A DNA stretch of 38,229 bases from Opitutia bacterium (lineage in GTDB: Bacteria; Verrucomicrobiota; Verrucomicrobiia; Opitutales; Seribacteraceae), in contig PCBO01000062.1 of NCBI GenBank assembly GCA_002730975.1, forward strand, positions 64,213 to 102,441. The letters are read 5' to 3'. Positions 8,821 to 16,176 of this stretch are shown here, piece after piece. The notes beneath the pieces are model-generated. The model was not told the origin of the DNA and ran no database searches. It saw only the letters and a list, made by a program, of their open reading frames with translations. The translations under genes and the position numbers were made by a program. Numbering within the stretch: the first letter of the stretch is position 1; each line of letters starts with the position of its first letter.

Positions 8821-9471
8821 TCAATTAGCACCAGTCCCTAAGCCCGTAGGGGCTAAAGTACGATCCCGCATGGTCAATGCATTGGCCAACTGAATAAGAT
8901 CATCGTCGTCGCTATTGTGCATAAAAGCGACCATGGGAGCTTTATCTTCGGCTTTCATCAGTTCAAAAATCGTCAAAGCCTCCTCGAACTTTCCGTTCAA
9001 ATTCCATTGTTGCAACTCCTTAGTCGACACTTCGGGACCCTGTTCAATCCACCGTTTAGCAGCCTCCTTCGCGATTTTTAAACCTTCCCCACCTAACTCC
9101 GTATTTTGCTGATCCTGATAAATCTTCATCTCGTTCCTCAAGTTCGACCTCAGACCTTCAAGCTCTTTTTGCTGCTTTCCTAGCTCTTGAAAATCTAAAG
9201 CAATAGCTGATTCGCGGGCATCTTGCTCTCGCTGACGTTCTAGCAATTCCTCCCTAAGGGCATTCAATTCCTTGGAGAGTTGATTCATCGAATGAGTTTC
9301 TTGCGGAGAATAACTGGTATCGTCCGCATCGAACTCCACACTGGAGAACTCGGCCTTGATTTCAGGCTTTTCCTTGAACAGAGCATCTTTATTCATCATA
9401 ACAAGAGTACCAGATCCGGCAAACGATAAAAGGACGGCTACGAGGATAATTATAGCTGGCGGTATATTCAT
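8821..9471 (-). CDS. YlxF/MotE-like membrane coiled-coil flagellar protein
   Basis: The 216-residue product has one N-terminal membrane anchor (about 5-25), a long charged coiled coil (about 60-125), and a C-terminal helical domain (about 135-205). That last domain resembles the MgtE N-terminal domain found in MotE/YlxF proteins (pattern FEEALTIFELMKAEDKAPMVAF). In B. subtilis the gene at this exact position, between fliJ and fliK, is ylxF; in rhizobia MotE helps the periplasmic motility protein MotC. The domain layout and synteny support a motor- or export-linked periplasmic role, but the exact function is not known. Confidence 0.75.
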   Translation of the reverse strand: MNIPPAIIILVAVLLSFAGSGTLVMMNKDALFKEKPEIKAEFSSVEFDADDTSYSPQETHSMNQLSKELNALREELLERQREQDARESAIALDFQELGKQQKELEGLRSNLRNEMKIYQDQQNTELGGEGLKIAKEAAKRWIEQGPEVSTKELQQWNLNGKFEEALTIFELMKAEDKAPMVAFMHNSDDDDLIQLANALTMRDRTLAPTGLGTGAN

Positions 9472-9479
9472 AGGTAGTT

Positions 9480-9929
9480 TCAGGTTGTAGGTTTGAGAGT
9501 GTATCTGGCTCCGATCACGTCTTCAAGTTCGCGTTCCTCTTTTTTTAATTCAAAATGAAAGTGGTCTTCTTCTCTACGAGCTTTAAGGTTAATTAAACTT
9601 TTCTCGTCTCCATCCGCCTTAACGTAGGACATTCTGGTATTTTCCTCAACTTGCTTGGCACGGTTCACCTTGTTTCGTTGTAGTAGCAACCGTTCTTTTG
9701 CAAGATTTACAGCCTGCTGAAAGTTGGCTTGCTCGGCACCGGTAAACCGATTTGTCCTACGAGTAGCAACTGCCTTGCGCAACTCATCCAAAGTATTGTT
9801 GCAATCGGCAAGTTTTTCTTCATTCAACTCTCTTTGCCGTATGGCACTCGCATAAGTGGACAACGCTTCTTCACGAGCCATCTCTCGAAGGTTGAGCAAG
9901 GTTTGCAAACGAAAATGAAAAGCTCTCAC
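9480..9929 (-). CDS. fliJ: Flagellar export chaperone FliJ, GTG start
   Basis: FliJ is the coiled-coil stalk inside the FliI ATPase ring, like the gamma subunit of F1. The 149-residue product begins with the family-typical FHFRLQTLLNLREMAREEA and is predicted to be nearly all coiled coil. The start is GTG at 9929, overlapping the fliI stop as GTGA. Its place directly after fliI is the normal one. Confidence 0.92.
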   Translation of the reverse strand: MRAFHFRLQTLLNLREMAREEALSTYASAIRQRELNEEKLADCNNTLDELRKAVATRRTNRFTGAEQANFQQAVNLAKERLLLQRNKVNRAKQVEENTRMSYVKADGDEKSLINLKARREEDHFHFELKKEERELEDVIGARYTLKPTT

Positions 9930-11248
9930 GAGAATATTGCCGAAAGATTACGAAAGGCGTCATCGCGGGTTTGGAGATCATCGTAGCGTTGCTTGAGGAA
10001 GTTTTCCACCCCAGGATATTTCTCGATGGCAAGATCGATGCGGGGATTTGAATTCTTCACATATGCACCGACATTAATCAGGTCTTCATTATGCCGATAA
10101 AGAGCGAGTAAGTCGCGAGCCTCAGAAATAAGGGACATTTCTTCCTCTGTACAAACTGCCCGATCCAAGCGGCTAACACTGCGCAAGACATCAACGGCAG
10201 GAAAATGATTGGCGTTAGCCAACTTGCGACTGAGAACAATGTGGCCGTCCAAAAAACCGCGGACTGCATCAGCAACAGGCTCATTCATATCATCGCCCTC
10301 CACCAGAACAGTATAGATTGCAGTAATTGCACCTGCCTCACTCATTCCCGTTCGTTCCAAAAGCCTAGGCAAAATTGAAAAGACAGAAGGGACATATCCA
10401 CGAGAGGCGGGGGGTTCGCCGACTGCCAAACCAATTTCTCGCTGAGCCATGGCAAAACGAGTCACGGAATCCATTAATAGAAGAACGTTCGAGCCCTCAT
10501 CCCTAAAACCTTCCGCTATTGCAGTCGCAAGAATGGAGGCTCGAATACGCATGGGGGCGGGCTGATCAGAAGTGGAAATCACGATAACTGATTTAGCCAA
10601 GCCCTCAGGACCCAAATCGTTCTCTACGAATTCTCTAAGCTCACGACCACGTTCTCCGACCAAAGAAATGACATTTATGTCCGCCTCAGATCCACGAGCA
10701 ACCATGCCAAGCAAGATTGATTTACCCACTCCGGAACCAGCGAAAATACCGATCCTCTGACCACGACCGAGAGGAACAAAAGAATCTATCGCCTTGATTC
10801 CCGTACCAAAAGGCTGCCTTATCAAAGCACGAGAAAGAGGATTCGGAGGTTCGGCGAAAAATCCTTCACGAGATTTGGCTCGCAAAGGTCCCTTGCCGTC
10901 AAGTGGACGCCCCATACCATCGATTACTCGTCCCAGTAAAGCAGAACCGGAAGGCACTTCGTTACTGTTCGGTTTCGCCGTCACCTGGCAACCGGGATGA
11001 ATACGGTGAACACTTTCCAAAGCCATCAAAAGAACCATATTATCCCGAAAACCAACAACCTCAGCCTCCGTACGCTCATCGTGGCGTGAAGAGGTAATGG
11101 CACAGGTTTGGCCGATGCTCACCTCAGGTCCCTCAGACTCAATAATTAGTCCGGTGACGCGCCGAACGGATCCCACTTTATCAGCCGGACGAGCCCCTTG
11201 AACTCCAGACTCCATCAAATCGAAACGCTCACTAATGGAAGCAATCAT
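9926..11248 (-). CDS. fliI: Flagellum-specific export ATPase FliI
   Basis: FliI is the hexameric ATPase that energises flagellar protein export. The product has 440 residues, as usual. The Walker A motif AGSGVGKS is at residues 170-177 and Walker B LLLMD ends at D260, followed by SVTRFAMAQREIGLAVGEPP, the signature of the F1-beta/FliI family. The ATG at 11248 overlaps the fliH stop by 4 nt, and the gene runs into fliJ with another 4-nt overlap. Confidence 0.98.
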   Translation of the reverse strand: MIASISERFDLMESGVQGARPADKVGSVRRVTGLIIESEGPEVSIGQTCAITSSRHDERTEAEVVGFRDNMVLLMALESVHRIHPGCQVTAKPNSNEVPSGSALLGRVIDGMGRPLDGKGPLRAKSREGFFAEPPNPLSRALIRQPFGTGIKAIDSFVPLGRGQRIGIFAGSGVGKSILLGMVARGSEADINVISLVGERGRELREFVENDLGPEGLAKSVIVISTSDQPAPMRIRASILATAIAEGFRDEGSNVLLLMDSVTRFAMAQREIGLAVGEPPASRGYVPSVFSILPRLLERTGMSEAGAITAIYTVLVEGDDMNEPVADAVRGFLDGHIVLSRKLANANHFPAVDVLRSVSRLDRAVCTEEEMSLISEARDLLALYRHNEDLINVGAYVKNSNPRIDLAIEKYPGVENFLKQRYDDLQTRDDAFRNLSAIFS

Positions 11249-11922
11249 TCTCCCTTGAGTTCAGTCTCAAATTTGCGAAGTTTTGTAGCAATACGACCAT
11301 CGAGAAGGCCAAAACGACTTTTGATTTGGCAATCGCCACGGGAAAGTGTGGGGTCTTCATGAAAACTAACATTCGGATAGCCTTCGAGCAAGGCGTCATC
11401 TCCGTCCAGTCCCTCGAAAATGCCTGCTATAGCTCCAGCAAAACCGCTTTCTTCGCTCTCCCCCTCGGTTGGAGTAGATTCATCTTCATCTCGAGCAAAA
11501 GCCTTGAGTAGGTTTAAGTCATCCGCACAAAGATATACTTCGAGCTTTTCATCATCATGCGAATACTCTGCCACCATATTCTTGATGATGGATTCCACGG
11601 TGTCTCGATCCAATGGGGTCTGTCCCAGAACCCGTTCAGCAATACCGATTACTAAATCAGGCAAACGACGATCAAGTTCGCTCAATACGCTTTCAACTTT
11701 AGCTTGGGTGTTCGAGAGTAAGTCCATCTGCCTCTGACCAAACTCGGAGCGAAGCTTCCGAATCTCCTCTTGATAGAATGCTGTGGTTTCGGACTTCCCT
11801 TGCTCTAAGGCAATTCGAGAATTTTCGGCAGAGTCTCCAGCAGGAACAGGAGGATCACCAACAAAACCGACCGTAAACGCCTTCGGGGCTTCAGGAAAAG
11901 AAATAACCTTACTGTACGACAA
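11245..11922 (-). CDS. fliH: Flagellar export ATPase regulator FliH, TTG start
   Basis: FliH binds FliI and anchors it to the C-ring, like the F-type ATPase stalk. The frame is open to 12069, but that extension lies inside fliG. I choose TTG at 11922 because a strong GGGAGG lies 5-6 nt upstream, and because the product then starts LSYSKVISFPEAP, as FliH proteins commonly start (SSKVI...). That gives 225 residues with a 14-nt overlap with fliG. A central coiled coil (about 40-90) is followed by LSELDRRLPDLVIGIAERVLG, the conserved FliH/V-type E-subunit-like domain. The ATG at 11958 is an alternative start. Confidence 0.9.
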   Translation of the reverse strand: MSYSKVISFPEAPKAFTVGFVGDPPVPAGDSAENSRIALEQGKSETTAFYQEEIRKLRSEFGQRQMDLLSNTQAKVESVLSELDRRLPDLVIGIAERVLGQTPLDRDTVESIIKNMVAEYSHDDEKLEVYLCADDLNLLKAFARDEDESTPTEGESEESGFAGAIAGIFEGLDGDDALLEGYPNVSFHEDPTLSRGDCQIKSRFGLLDGRIATKLRKFETELKGE

Positions 11923-12955
11923 CGTCGCCTCCCCCAGTATCCAAGATGATCTCCTCATCTTCCTCAAGTTCGCGAACAACTTGAATAACTCGGTCCTGCG
12001 CTGACTCGACTTCGGAAAGACGTTTCGGCCCAAGGAATTCGAGTTGTTCCTCCAAAGCCTCAACCGCACGTTTGGACATAGTCGTATAAATAAGCTTCTT
12101 CAGTTCGTGAGAGGCGTTCTTCAGGGCTACGATAAGATCATCTTGGTCGACTTCCTTAACAACTTTGCCAACATCACCCGGACTGAGACGCACCAAATCC
12201 TCAAAACGGAACATCCGCTGCCGAATTGATGAACCAAGTTTTGGGTTTCGCTTCTCGAGGTTTTTCAAAAGTTCCTTACCATCCTCTTTATCAAACCAAT
12301 TCAAAAGATCGGCCGCTGCCTTAACTCCACCAGTTTTTACACGTGGTGACTGTTCTTTCTTACTCATCCTCTGGCCAAGGGTGTCGGCCACGAGTTGAAC
12401 TTGCTCCGTTGGAGTAGTCTCCATCGAACCTACACGTTCAATCACCTGCTCCTGAATGTGGGGAGCCATCATAAGTAAAACTTCGGAACTTTTATCGGAA
12501 TCAACGTTTGCCAAAACGAAAGCGATTGTCTGGGGTTGTTCAAAGCGAAGAACATTGTATATTTGACCTGACTCCATCTCATTTACGTCGTCCATGAAAT
12601 CGAGAGAATCCCGAACAGGCGAAATACGGTTCATCATATTGTTTGCACGATAATCTCCGTGTGCTAACTCCAAAGTCTTCTGAGCGAAAGCCATCCCACC
12701 GAGATTTGAGCTCACGCTCGATTCAATGATTTCCGAAAATTCATCCAGCACACAATCCTGCAATTCTTGATCAACTATAGGAAAACTTCCGATTTCCTTG
12801 CAGATGTTCTCAGAGTCCTTCGACTCAAAGCGCTTCAACAGGGTAGCCGAGGCTTGTGGACCCAACGCTATCATGAGTAAAGCCAACTTCTGTATTCGCG
12901 ACATGCGCGTGTAGCGATCTTGAATACTTTCTTCCTCTTCGACCTCTGCGTCCAT
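11909..12955 (-). CDS. fliG: Flagellar motor switch protein FliG
   Basis: FliG is the C-ring subunit that touches the stator and generates torque. The product has 348 residues. The N-terminal domain contains SRIQKLALLMIALGPQASA. The middle domain has EQPQTIAFVLAN, where most FliG proteins have EHPQ. The C-terminal domain includes MFRFEDLVRLSPGD, then VDQDDLIVALKNAS and MSKRAVEALEEQLEFLGP, with the conserved charged motor residues present. A good ribosome-binding site, AAAGGAGA, precedes the ATG. It lies between fliF and fliH. Confidence 0.97.
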   Translation of the reverse strand: MDAEVEEEESIQDRYTRMSRIQKLALLMIALGPQASATLLKRFESKDSENICKEIGSFPIVDQELQDCVLDEFSEIIESSVSSNLGGMAFAQKTLELAHGDYRANNMMNRISPVRDSLDFMDDVNEMESGQIYNVLRFEQPQTIAFVLANVDSDKSSEVLLMMAPHIQEQVIERVGSMETTPTEQVQLVADTLGQRMSKKEQSPRVKTGGVKAAADLLNWFDKEDGKELLKNLEKRNPKLGSSIRQRMFRFEDLVRLSPGDVGKVVKEVDQDDLIVALKNASHELKKLIYTTMSKRAVEALEEQLEFLGPKRLSEVESAQDRVIQVVRELEEDEEIILDTGGGDVVVQ

Positions 12956-12996
12956 TTACCAGTCTCCTTTAGCTATTCCGATAGAACTTTAAACGA

Positions 12997-14562
12997 TTAA
13001 CTAGCACCTGTTTCCAAGTATCGCTTTAAGGCGGTGCCCACATTATCCGGCTTCTCCTGTATCAAATCATTAAGTAATTCTGGAGTTAACCCACCACCTA
13101 GGGAGCGGGCACCTGCAAGTGCGTCGGCATCTACTTCGTCGAGCACTTGGACCTCTGCATCGCTAGCCTTAAACTTCTTAAGCATTCTGGCGAAAACAAT
13201 CAAAATCGCAATGGCGAGAACCACACCGAGAAGACTTTTCAGGTGAGGTCCCCAAGTATCCATGAAGTTTTGAAACTCATTGAGTGTTTCTCCAGCAAGT
13301 CCTCCGGCGGAGGAAACAAAATCAACTTCATGGACTGTCACATATGTCGGAATCTCGGTGATACCTATTTTTTCATCGAAACGAACCCCGATCGCATTGA
13401 CTACGGACTCTTTAATTTTGGTCATGTCATCCTCAGTACGAGGTTGCTCCCCTCTTGCGATAAGAACAGCAGCGCTTCGGCCAATAATCGAGCCGGGTTC
13501 TTGAACGCTTTCCTTCACGGTACGGCTTATTTCGAAATCAGTAGTCTTCGATTCACGCTTTTCTTTGCTCTCGGCCATAATCGGATCCTGCTGGGTGGCA
13601 TCTTGACTTACGTTCGGAACATTGGCACCCATGCCGGTGGCGGTGTTCTGAGGCTGAGTCTCTACAGTGGTAGCATCGTCCTTGTCTGTAGTTGTCGTTC
13701 GCGGAACTTGCCCTTCAGGGTCGAATTTTTCATCCAGTGAAGTCAATGACTCGGTGTTAAGATTCACAGAGACTCGGGCCACTACCCCACCCTCAACGAT
13801 CTTGCTCAACATAGTCTCAATTTTAGTCTCCAAGCGGCGTTCCTGCGCCTCATAAGCTTTCATCATTTGACCAGCAACTCCTGCAACTCCACCACCATCG
13901 TCTTCATCGGAAAGTGTATTGCCCTGATTATCCACAACAGTAACAAAACTCTTGTTCACTCCCTTGGAAGCACGAGCTACTAAAAATTGGATGGCATTGA
14001 CTTGGGACTTGTCCAAGGTATTTCCACCAGTATCTACATATACGGTTGCACTGGGTCTATCATTGGGGTCTTCACTCAAAAGGAGATTATTCTCAGGTTG
14101 AACAACAAAAACCTTGGCCGAACGGACTGCATCCATTGCCGAAATGGTTCGAGCCAATTCTCCTTGAATTGCACGTGTATAATTAGTTCGTTGAACAAAG
14201 TCACTGATGCCGAAATTACCCTCGTCGAAAATTTCGTACCCGACATCGCCACTTTTGGGTAAACCCTTCATCGCCATCTCCATGCGCATTTGAGCGCGCT
14301 TATCTTCAGGAACTAAGATCGAGTCCCCGGACTCACTTATTTCGTACTCGACTTGGTTGCTCTTTAGCAATTCAACAACTTCACTCAGGTCCTTGGAATC
14401 AGCGCCATTCACTAGGGGACGCATACTCGTTCCGCCAGAAGTCCAGCTCATAATGCCGACACTTAGACCAATAATCCCCAAGACGGCAACGACGAGAGAA
14501 ATTTTCTGACCTGTGCTTACTCGGGTCCAAATTTCCAAAAATTTATCAAAGCGTTCTTTCAT
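12997..14562 (-). CDS. fliF: Flagellar MS-ring protein FliF
   Basis: FliF builds the MS-ring in the inner membrane. The product has 521 residues with two membrane helices, about 20-41 and 444-461, enclosing the periplasmic ring-building motifs (for example LARTISAMDAVRSAKVFVVQPE). The C-terminal tail LTPELLNDLIQEKPDNVG is the FliG-binding segment. It stands between fliE and fliG. No clear ribosome-binding site is visible before the ATG. Confidence 0.97.
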   Translation of the reverse strand: MKERFDKFLEIWTRVSTGQKISLVVAVLGIIGLSVGIMSWTSGGTSMRPLVNGADSKDLSEVVELLKSNQVEYEISESGDSILVPEDKRAQMRMEMAMKGLPKSGDVGYEIFDEGNFGISDFVQRTNYTRAIQGELARTISAMDAVRSAKVFVVQPENNLLLSEDPNDRPSATVYVDTGGNTLDKSQVNAIQFLVARASKGVNKSFVTVVDNQGNTLSDEDDGGGVAGVAGQMMKAYEAQERRLETKIETMLSKIVEGGVVARVSVNLNTESLTSLDEKFDPEGQVPRTTTTDKDDATTVETQPQNTATGMGANVPNVSQDATQQDPIMAESKEKRESKTTDFEISRTVKESVQEPGSIIGRSAAVLIARGEQPRTEDDMTKIKESVVNAIGVRFDEKIGITEIPTYVTVHEVDFVSSAGGLAGETLNEFQNFMDTWGPHLKSLLGVVLAIAILIVFARMLKKFKASDAEVQVLDEVDADALAGARSLGGGLTPELLNDLIQEKPDNVGTALKRYLETGAS

Positions 14563-14619
14563 ATAATAAAGTGCAACTGTGCTTAAAGTTTAAGACAAAT
14601 TAAAGAGAGTCCAATAGAG

Positions 14620-15036
14620 CTAGACCTGCATGCGCATAAGTTCCTTGTAGGATTCCACAAGTTTGTTACGAACTTGGATCATTAAATTAAAGGCAACTCC
14701 CGCTTCCTGAACTTTGACCATGGCTTCATGAATATTGTCGGACTTCCCCAAGATCAGATCCTGTACCTCGCTAGCGGCAACCTTCTTCTTTCGATCAACA
14801 CCCTTGATGAACTTCTCAAACATGTCCGCAAAACCAGGTGCAGTTACCCGATTGACGGGATCGACGTCGATGGCGTCAACTCCAGTCGCCACTCCAGTAT
14901 TTTGCAAGGACTCAGAACCGAGGTTGGATCCAATTTCACTAGACTGCATGAAGCGGTCGAGGGAAGCGTTGGGTTTCAAATTAGGATTCTGCGAAAGCAG
15001 TTCCGACATACTTGGAAGTGATGCAATTTCGTTCAT
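14620..15036 (-). CDS. fliE: Flagellar MS-ring/rod junction protein FliE
   Basis: FliE joins the rod to the MS-ring and export gate. The product has 138 residues, somewhat longer than the usual 100-110, because of an N-terminal Ser/Asn-rich extension of about 60 residues. The C-terminal half is typical: VAASEVQDLILGKSDNIHEAM, then FNLMIQVRNKLVESYKELMR. It follows flgC and precedes fliF, the standard flgB-flgC-fliE order. Confidence 0.93.
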   Translation of the reverse strand: MNEIASLPSMSELLSQNPNLKPNASLDRFMQSSEIGSNLGSESLQNTGVATGVDAIDVDPVNRVTAPGFADMFEKFIKGVDRKKKVAASEVQDLILGKSDNIHEAMVKVQEAGVAFNLMIQVRNKLVESYKELMRMQV

Positions 15037-15066
15037 AACAATGAAAATTAAAGTTTGTCCCGAGTG

Positions 15067-15507
15067 TTACCTTCCGATTGCGATCGCTTGTTGGGCCATG
15101 CGACGAGATGTCTTCACCACCGTGAGATTAGCCTCATACGCGCGGGATGCACTTATAAGGTCTACCATTTCACGAGAAATATCGACATTTGGCATTTGAA
15201 CCATTCCATCGTCATTGGCATGAGGGTGGCCGGGGTTGTAAATCATGCGACCGGGAGTCATGTCATCATACACGTCAGAAACCTTTACGCCAAGATAGAG
15301 GTTTTCATCTACATAGCCGGGGATACGACGTTCTGGAGAGGAGACGTATTCCTCAAAAGCCACTTCCTTGCGACGATAAACATTACCGCTGGCATCCTGA
15401 GTGGTATTGGCATTCGCTACATTCTGAGCGATAATTTCCAAGCGGATTTTTTCCGCGGAGAGAGCGCTTCCGGTGGACTCCACTCCTGGTATAAGATTCA
15501 TGCCCAT
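15067..15507 (-). CDS. flgC: Proximal rod protein FlgC
   Basis: FlgC is a rod subunit. The product has 146 residues with the N-terminal rod helix (LSAEKIRLEIIAQNVANANTT), the GVKVSDVYDD segment, the PGHPHANDDGMVQMPNVD motif typical of FlgC, and the C-terminal helix with EMVDLISASRAYEANLTVV. It lies between flgB and fliE. Confidence 0.96.
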   Translation of the reverse strand: MGMNLIPGVESTGSALSAEKIRLEIIAQNVANANTTQDASGNVYRRKEVAFEEYVSSPERRIPGYVDENLYLGVKVSDVYDDMTPGRMIYNPGHPHANDDGMVQMPNVDISREMVDLISASRAYEANLTVVKTSRRMAQQAIAIGR

Positions 15508-15559
15508 AATTTGATTTTTCGGCTAGTATGAAAGTTGTGGTGAACAAACGGGAAAATCA

Positions 15560-15949
15560 TTAAATTCGCCCTCTGATTGCTAAATTCAGTGCCTTAATCG
15601 AACCACCGACTGCGTGACTGAGATATTCGTAATTAAGTGCATTCCGATTCATTGCTAACATTTCCTCGTCCAATTGAACGGTATTTCCGTCCATGCGAAC
15701 GGGCTTGGCTTGCCTGTCCTCAAGACTACGAGGCAACAAAGCCTTGACCCGACGAAAATCCTTCCGTTCCACTGCACGACGAAGTTCTACCGCAAAAGTC
15801 TTGGGTAAATCCCTGCGCTTGAAACCAGGAGTCTCTACATTTGCCAAATTGTTCGAAAGCGCCTCGTGCCGAAGATGGGTGGCGTCGAGAAGTTTCTTCG
15901 AGATGAGATAGTTTTCTTGGTTATAAAGACTGTCGAGGAGTTCTGCCAT
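15560..15949 (-). CDS. flgB: Proximal rod protein FlgB
   Basis: FlgB is a rod subunit and here the first gene of the flagellar operon. With the ATG at 15949 the product has 129 residues and starts MAELLDSLYNQE. It includes the rod motif HEALSNNLANVETPGFKRRD (about residues 28-47) and a C-terminal helix with DEEMLAMNRNALNYEYLS. A GTG four codons upstream (15961) has GAGGA 7 nt before it and could also start translation. However, GAGGA is part of the spacer of a sigma-54 element whose predicted start of transcription falls near 15953, which favours the ATG. Confidence 0.93.
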   Translation of the reverse strand: MAELLDSLYNQENYLISKKLLDATHLRHEALSNNLANVETPGFKRRDLPKTFAVELRRAVERKDFRRVKALLPRSLEDRQAKPVRMDGNTVQLDEEMLAMNRNALNYEYLSHAVGGSIKALNLAIRGRI

Positions 15950-15963
15950 GTCGACGCACACGT

Positions 15964-15979
15964 TGCAATCCTCGCGCCA
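15964..15979 (-). promoter_or_regulatory. Candidate sigma-54 promoter of the flagellar operon
   Basis: On the minus strand this reads TGGCGCG-AGGA-TTGCA. The sigma-54 consensus is TGGCACG-N4-TTGC(A/T), so 15 of 16 positions agree and the GG and GC dinucleotides have the exact required spacing. Transcription would start near 15953, only about four bases before the flgB ATG. Sigma-54 control of rod and hook genes is well known in epsilon- and gamma-proteobacteria. It is inferred here from the motif and its position only. Confidence 0.6.
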
Positions 15980-16176
15980 ACATATTGAGCAGCGTGGTAA
16001 GCCTTTGCTATAAAGACATTAACAAAGTTTCGAAAACACAAAGGAAGGTAGAAGTAACACTTACAAGGCATATTTTTCCGCCCTACCCCAAAAAAAGGAT
16101 AACAAGCGAGTCTTTTCCTTGCCTATCAACCTCACTGAGAGTTTATGATAGGAAATAATATTACAAAGTAAACAGC
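15980..16176. other. Divergent upstream region between flgB and the histidine kinase
   Basis: This 197-nt AT-rich stretch separates the flagellar operon from the divergent kinase gene. Apart from the flgB sigma-54 element at its left edge and the dyad at 16122-16152, I see nothing clear: no good sigma-28 element and no obvious small ORF. A weak pair TTGCCT / TATGAT sits before the kinase, but its 19-nt spacing is poor. Confidence 0.5.
16122..16152. promoter_or_regulatory. Dyad CCTATCA-N17-TGATAGG, possible operator or leader hairpin
   Basis: A perfect 7-bp inverted repeat, CCTATCA (16122-16128) and TGATAGG (16146-16152), extends to 9 of 10 bases as TTxCCTATCA/TGATAGGxAA. The inner sequence can also pair (CTC with GAG around ACT), so an RNA hairpin is possible. 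It lies about 180 bp upstream of the predicted flgB transcription start, a usual distance for sigma-54 enhancer sites, and about 25 bp before the kinase start. No T-run follows on either strand, so it is not a terminator. Confidence 0.45.

Noticed and set aside
11923-12069. Longer fliH frame starting at 12069
   Set aside because: It reads through the conserved 3' end of fliG out of frame; TTG 11922 has a strong ribosome-binding site and a family-like N-terminus.
13147-13740. 197-codon open frame on the plus strand opposite fliF
   Set aside because: It is the antisense of a clearly conserved gene, and its sequence shows no family resemblance.
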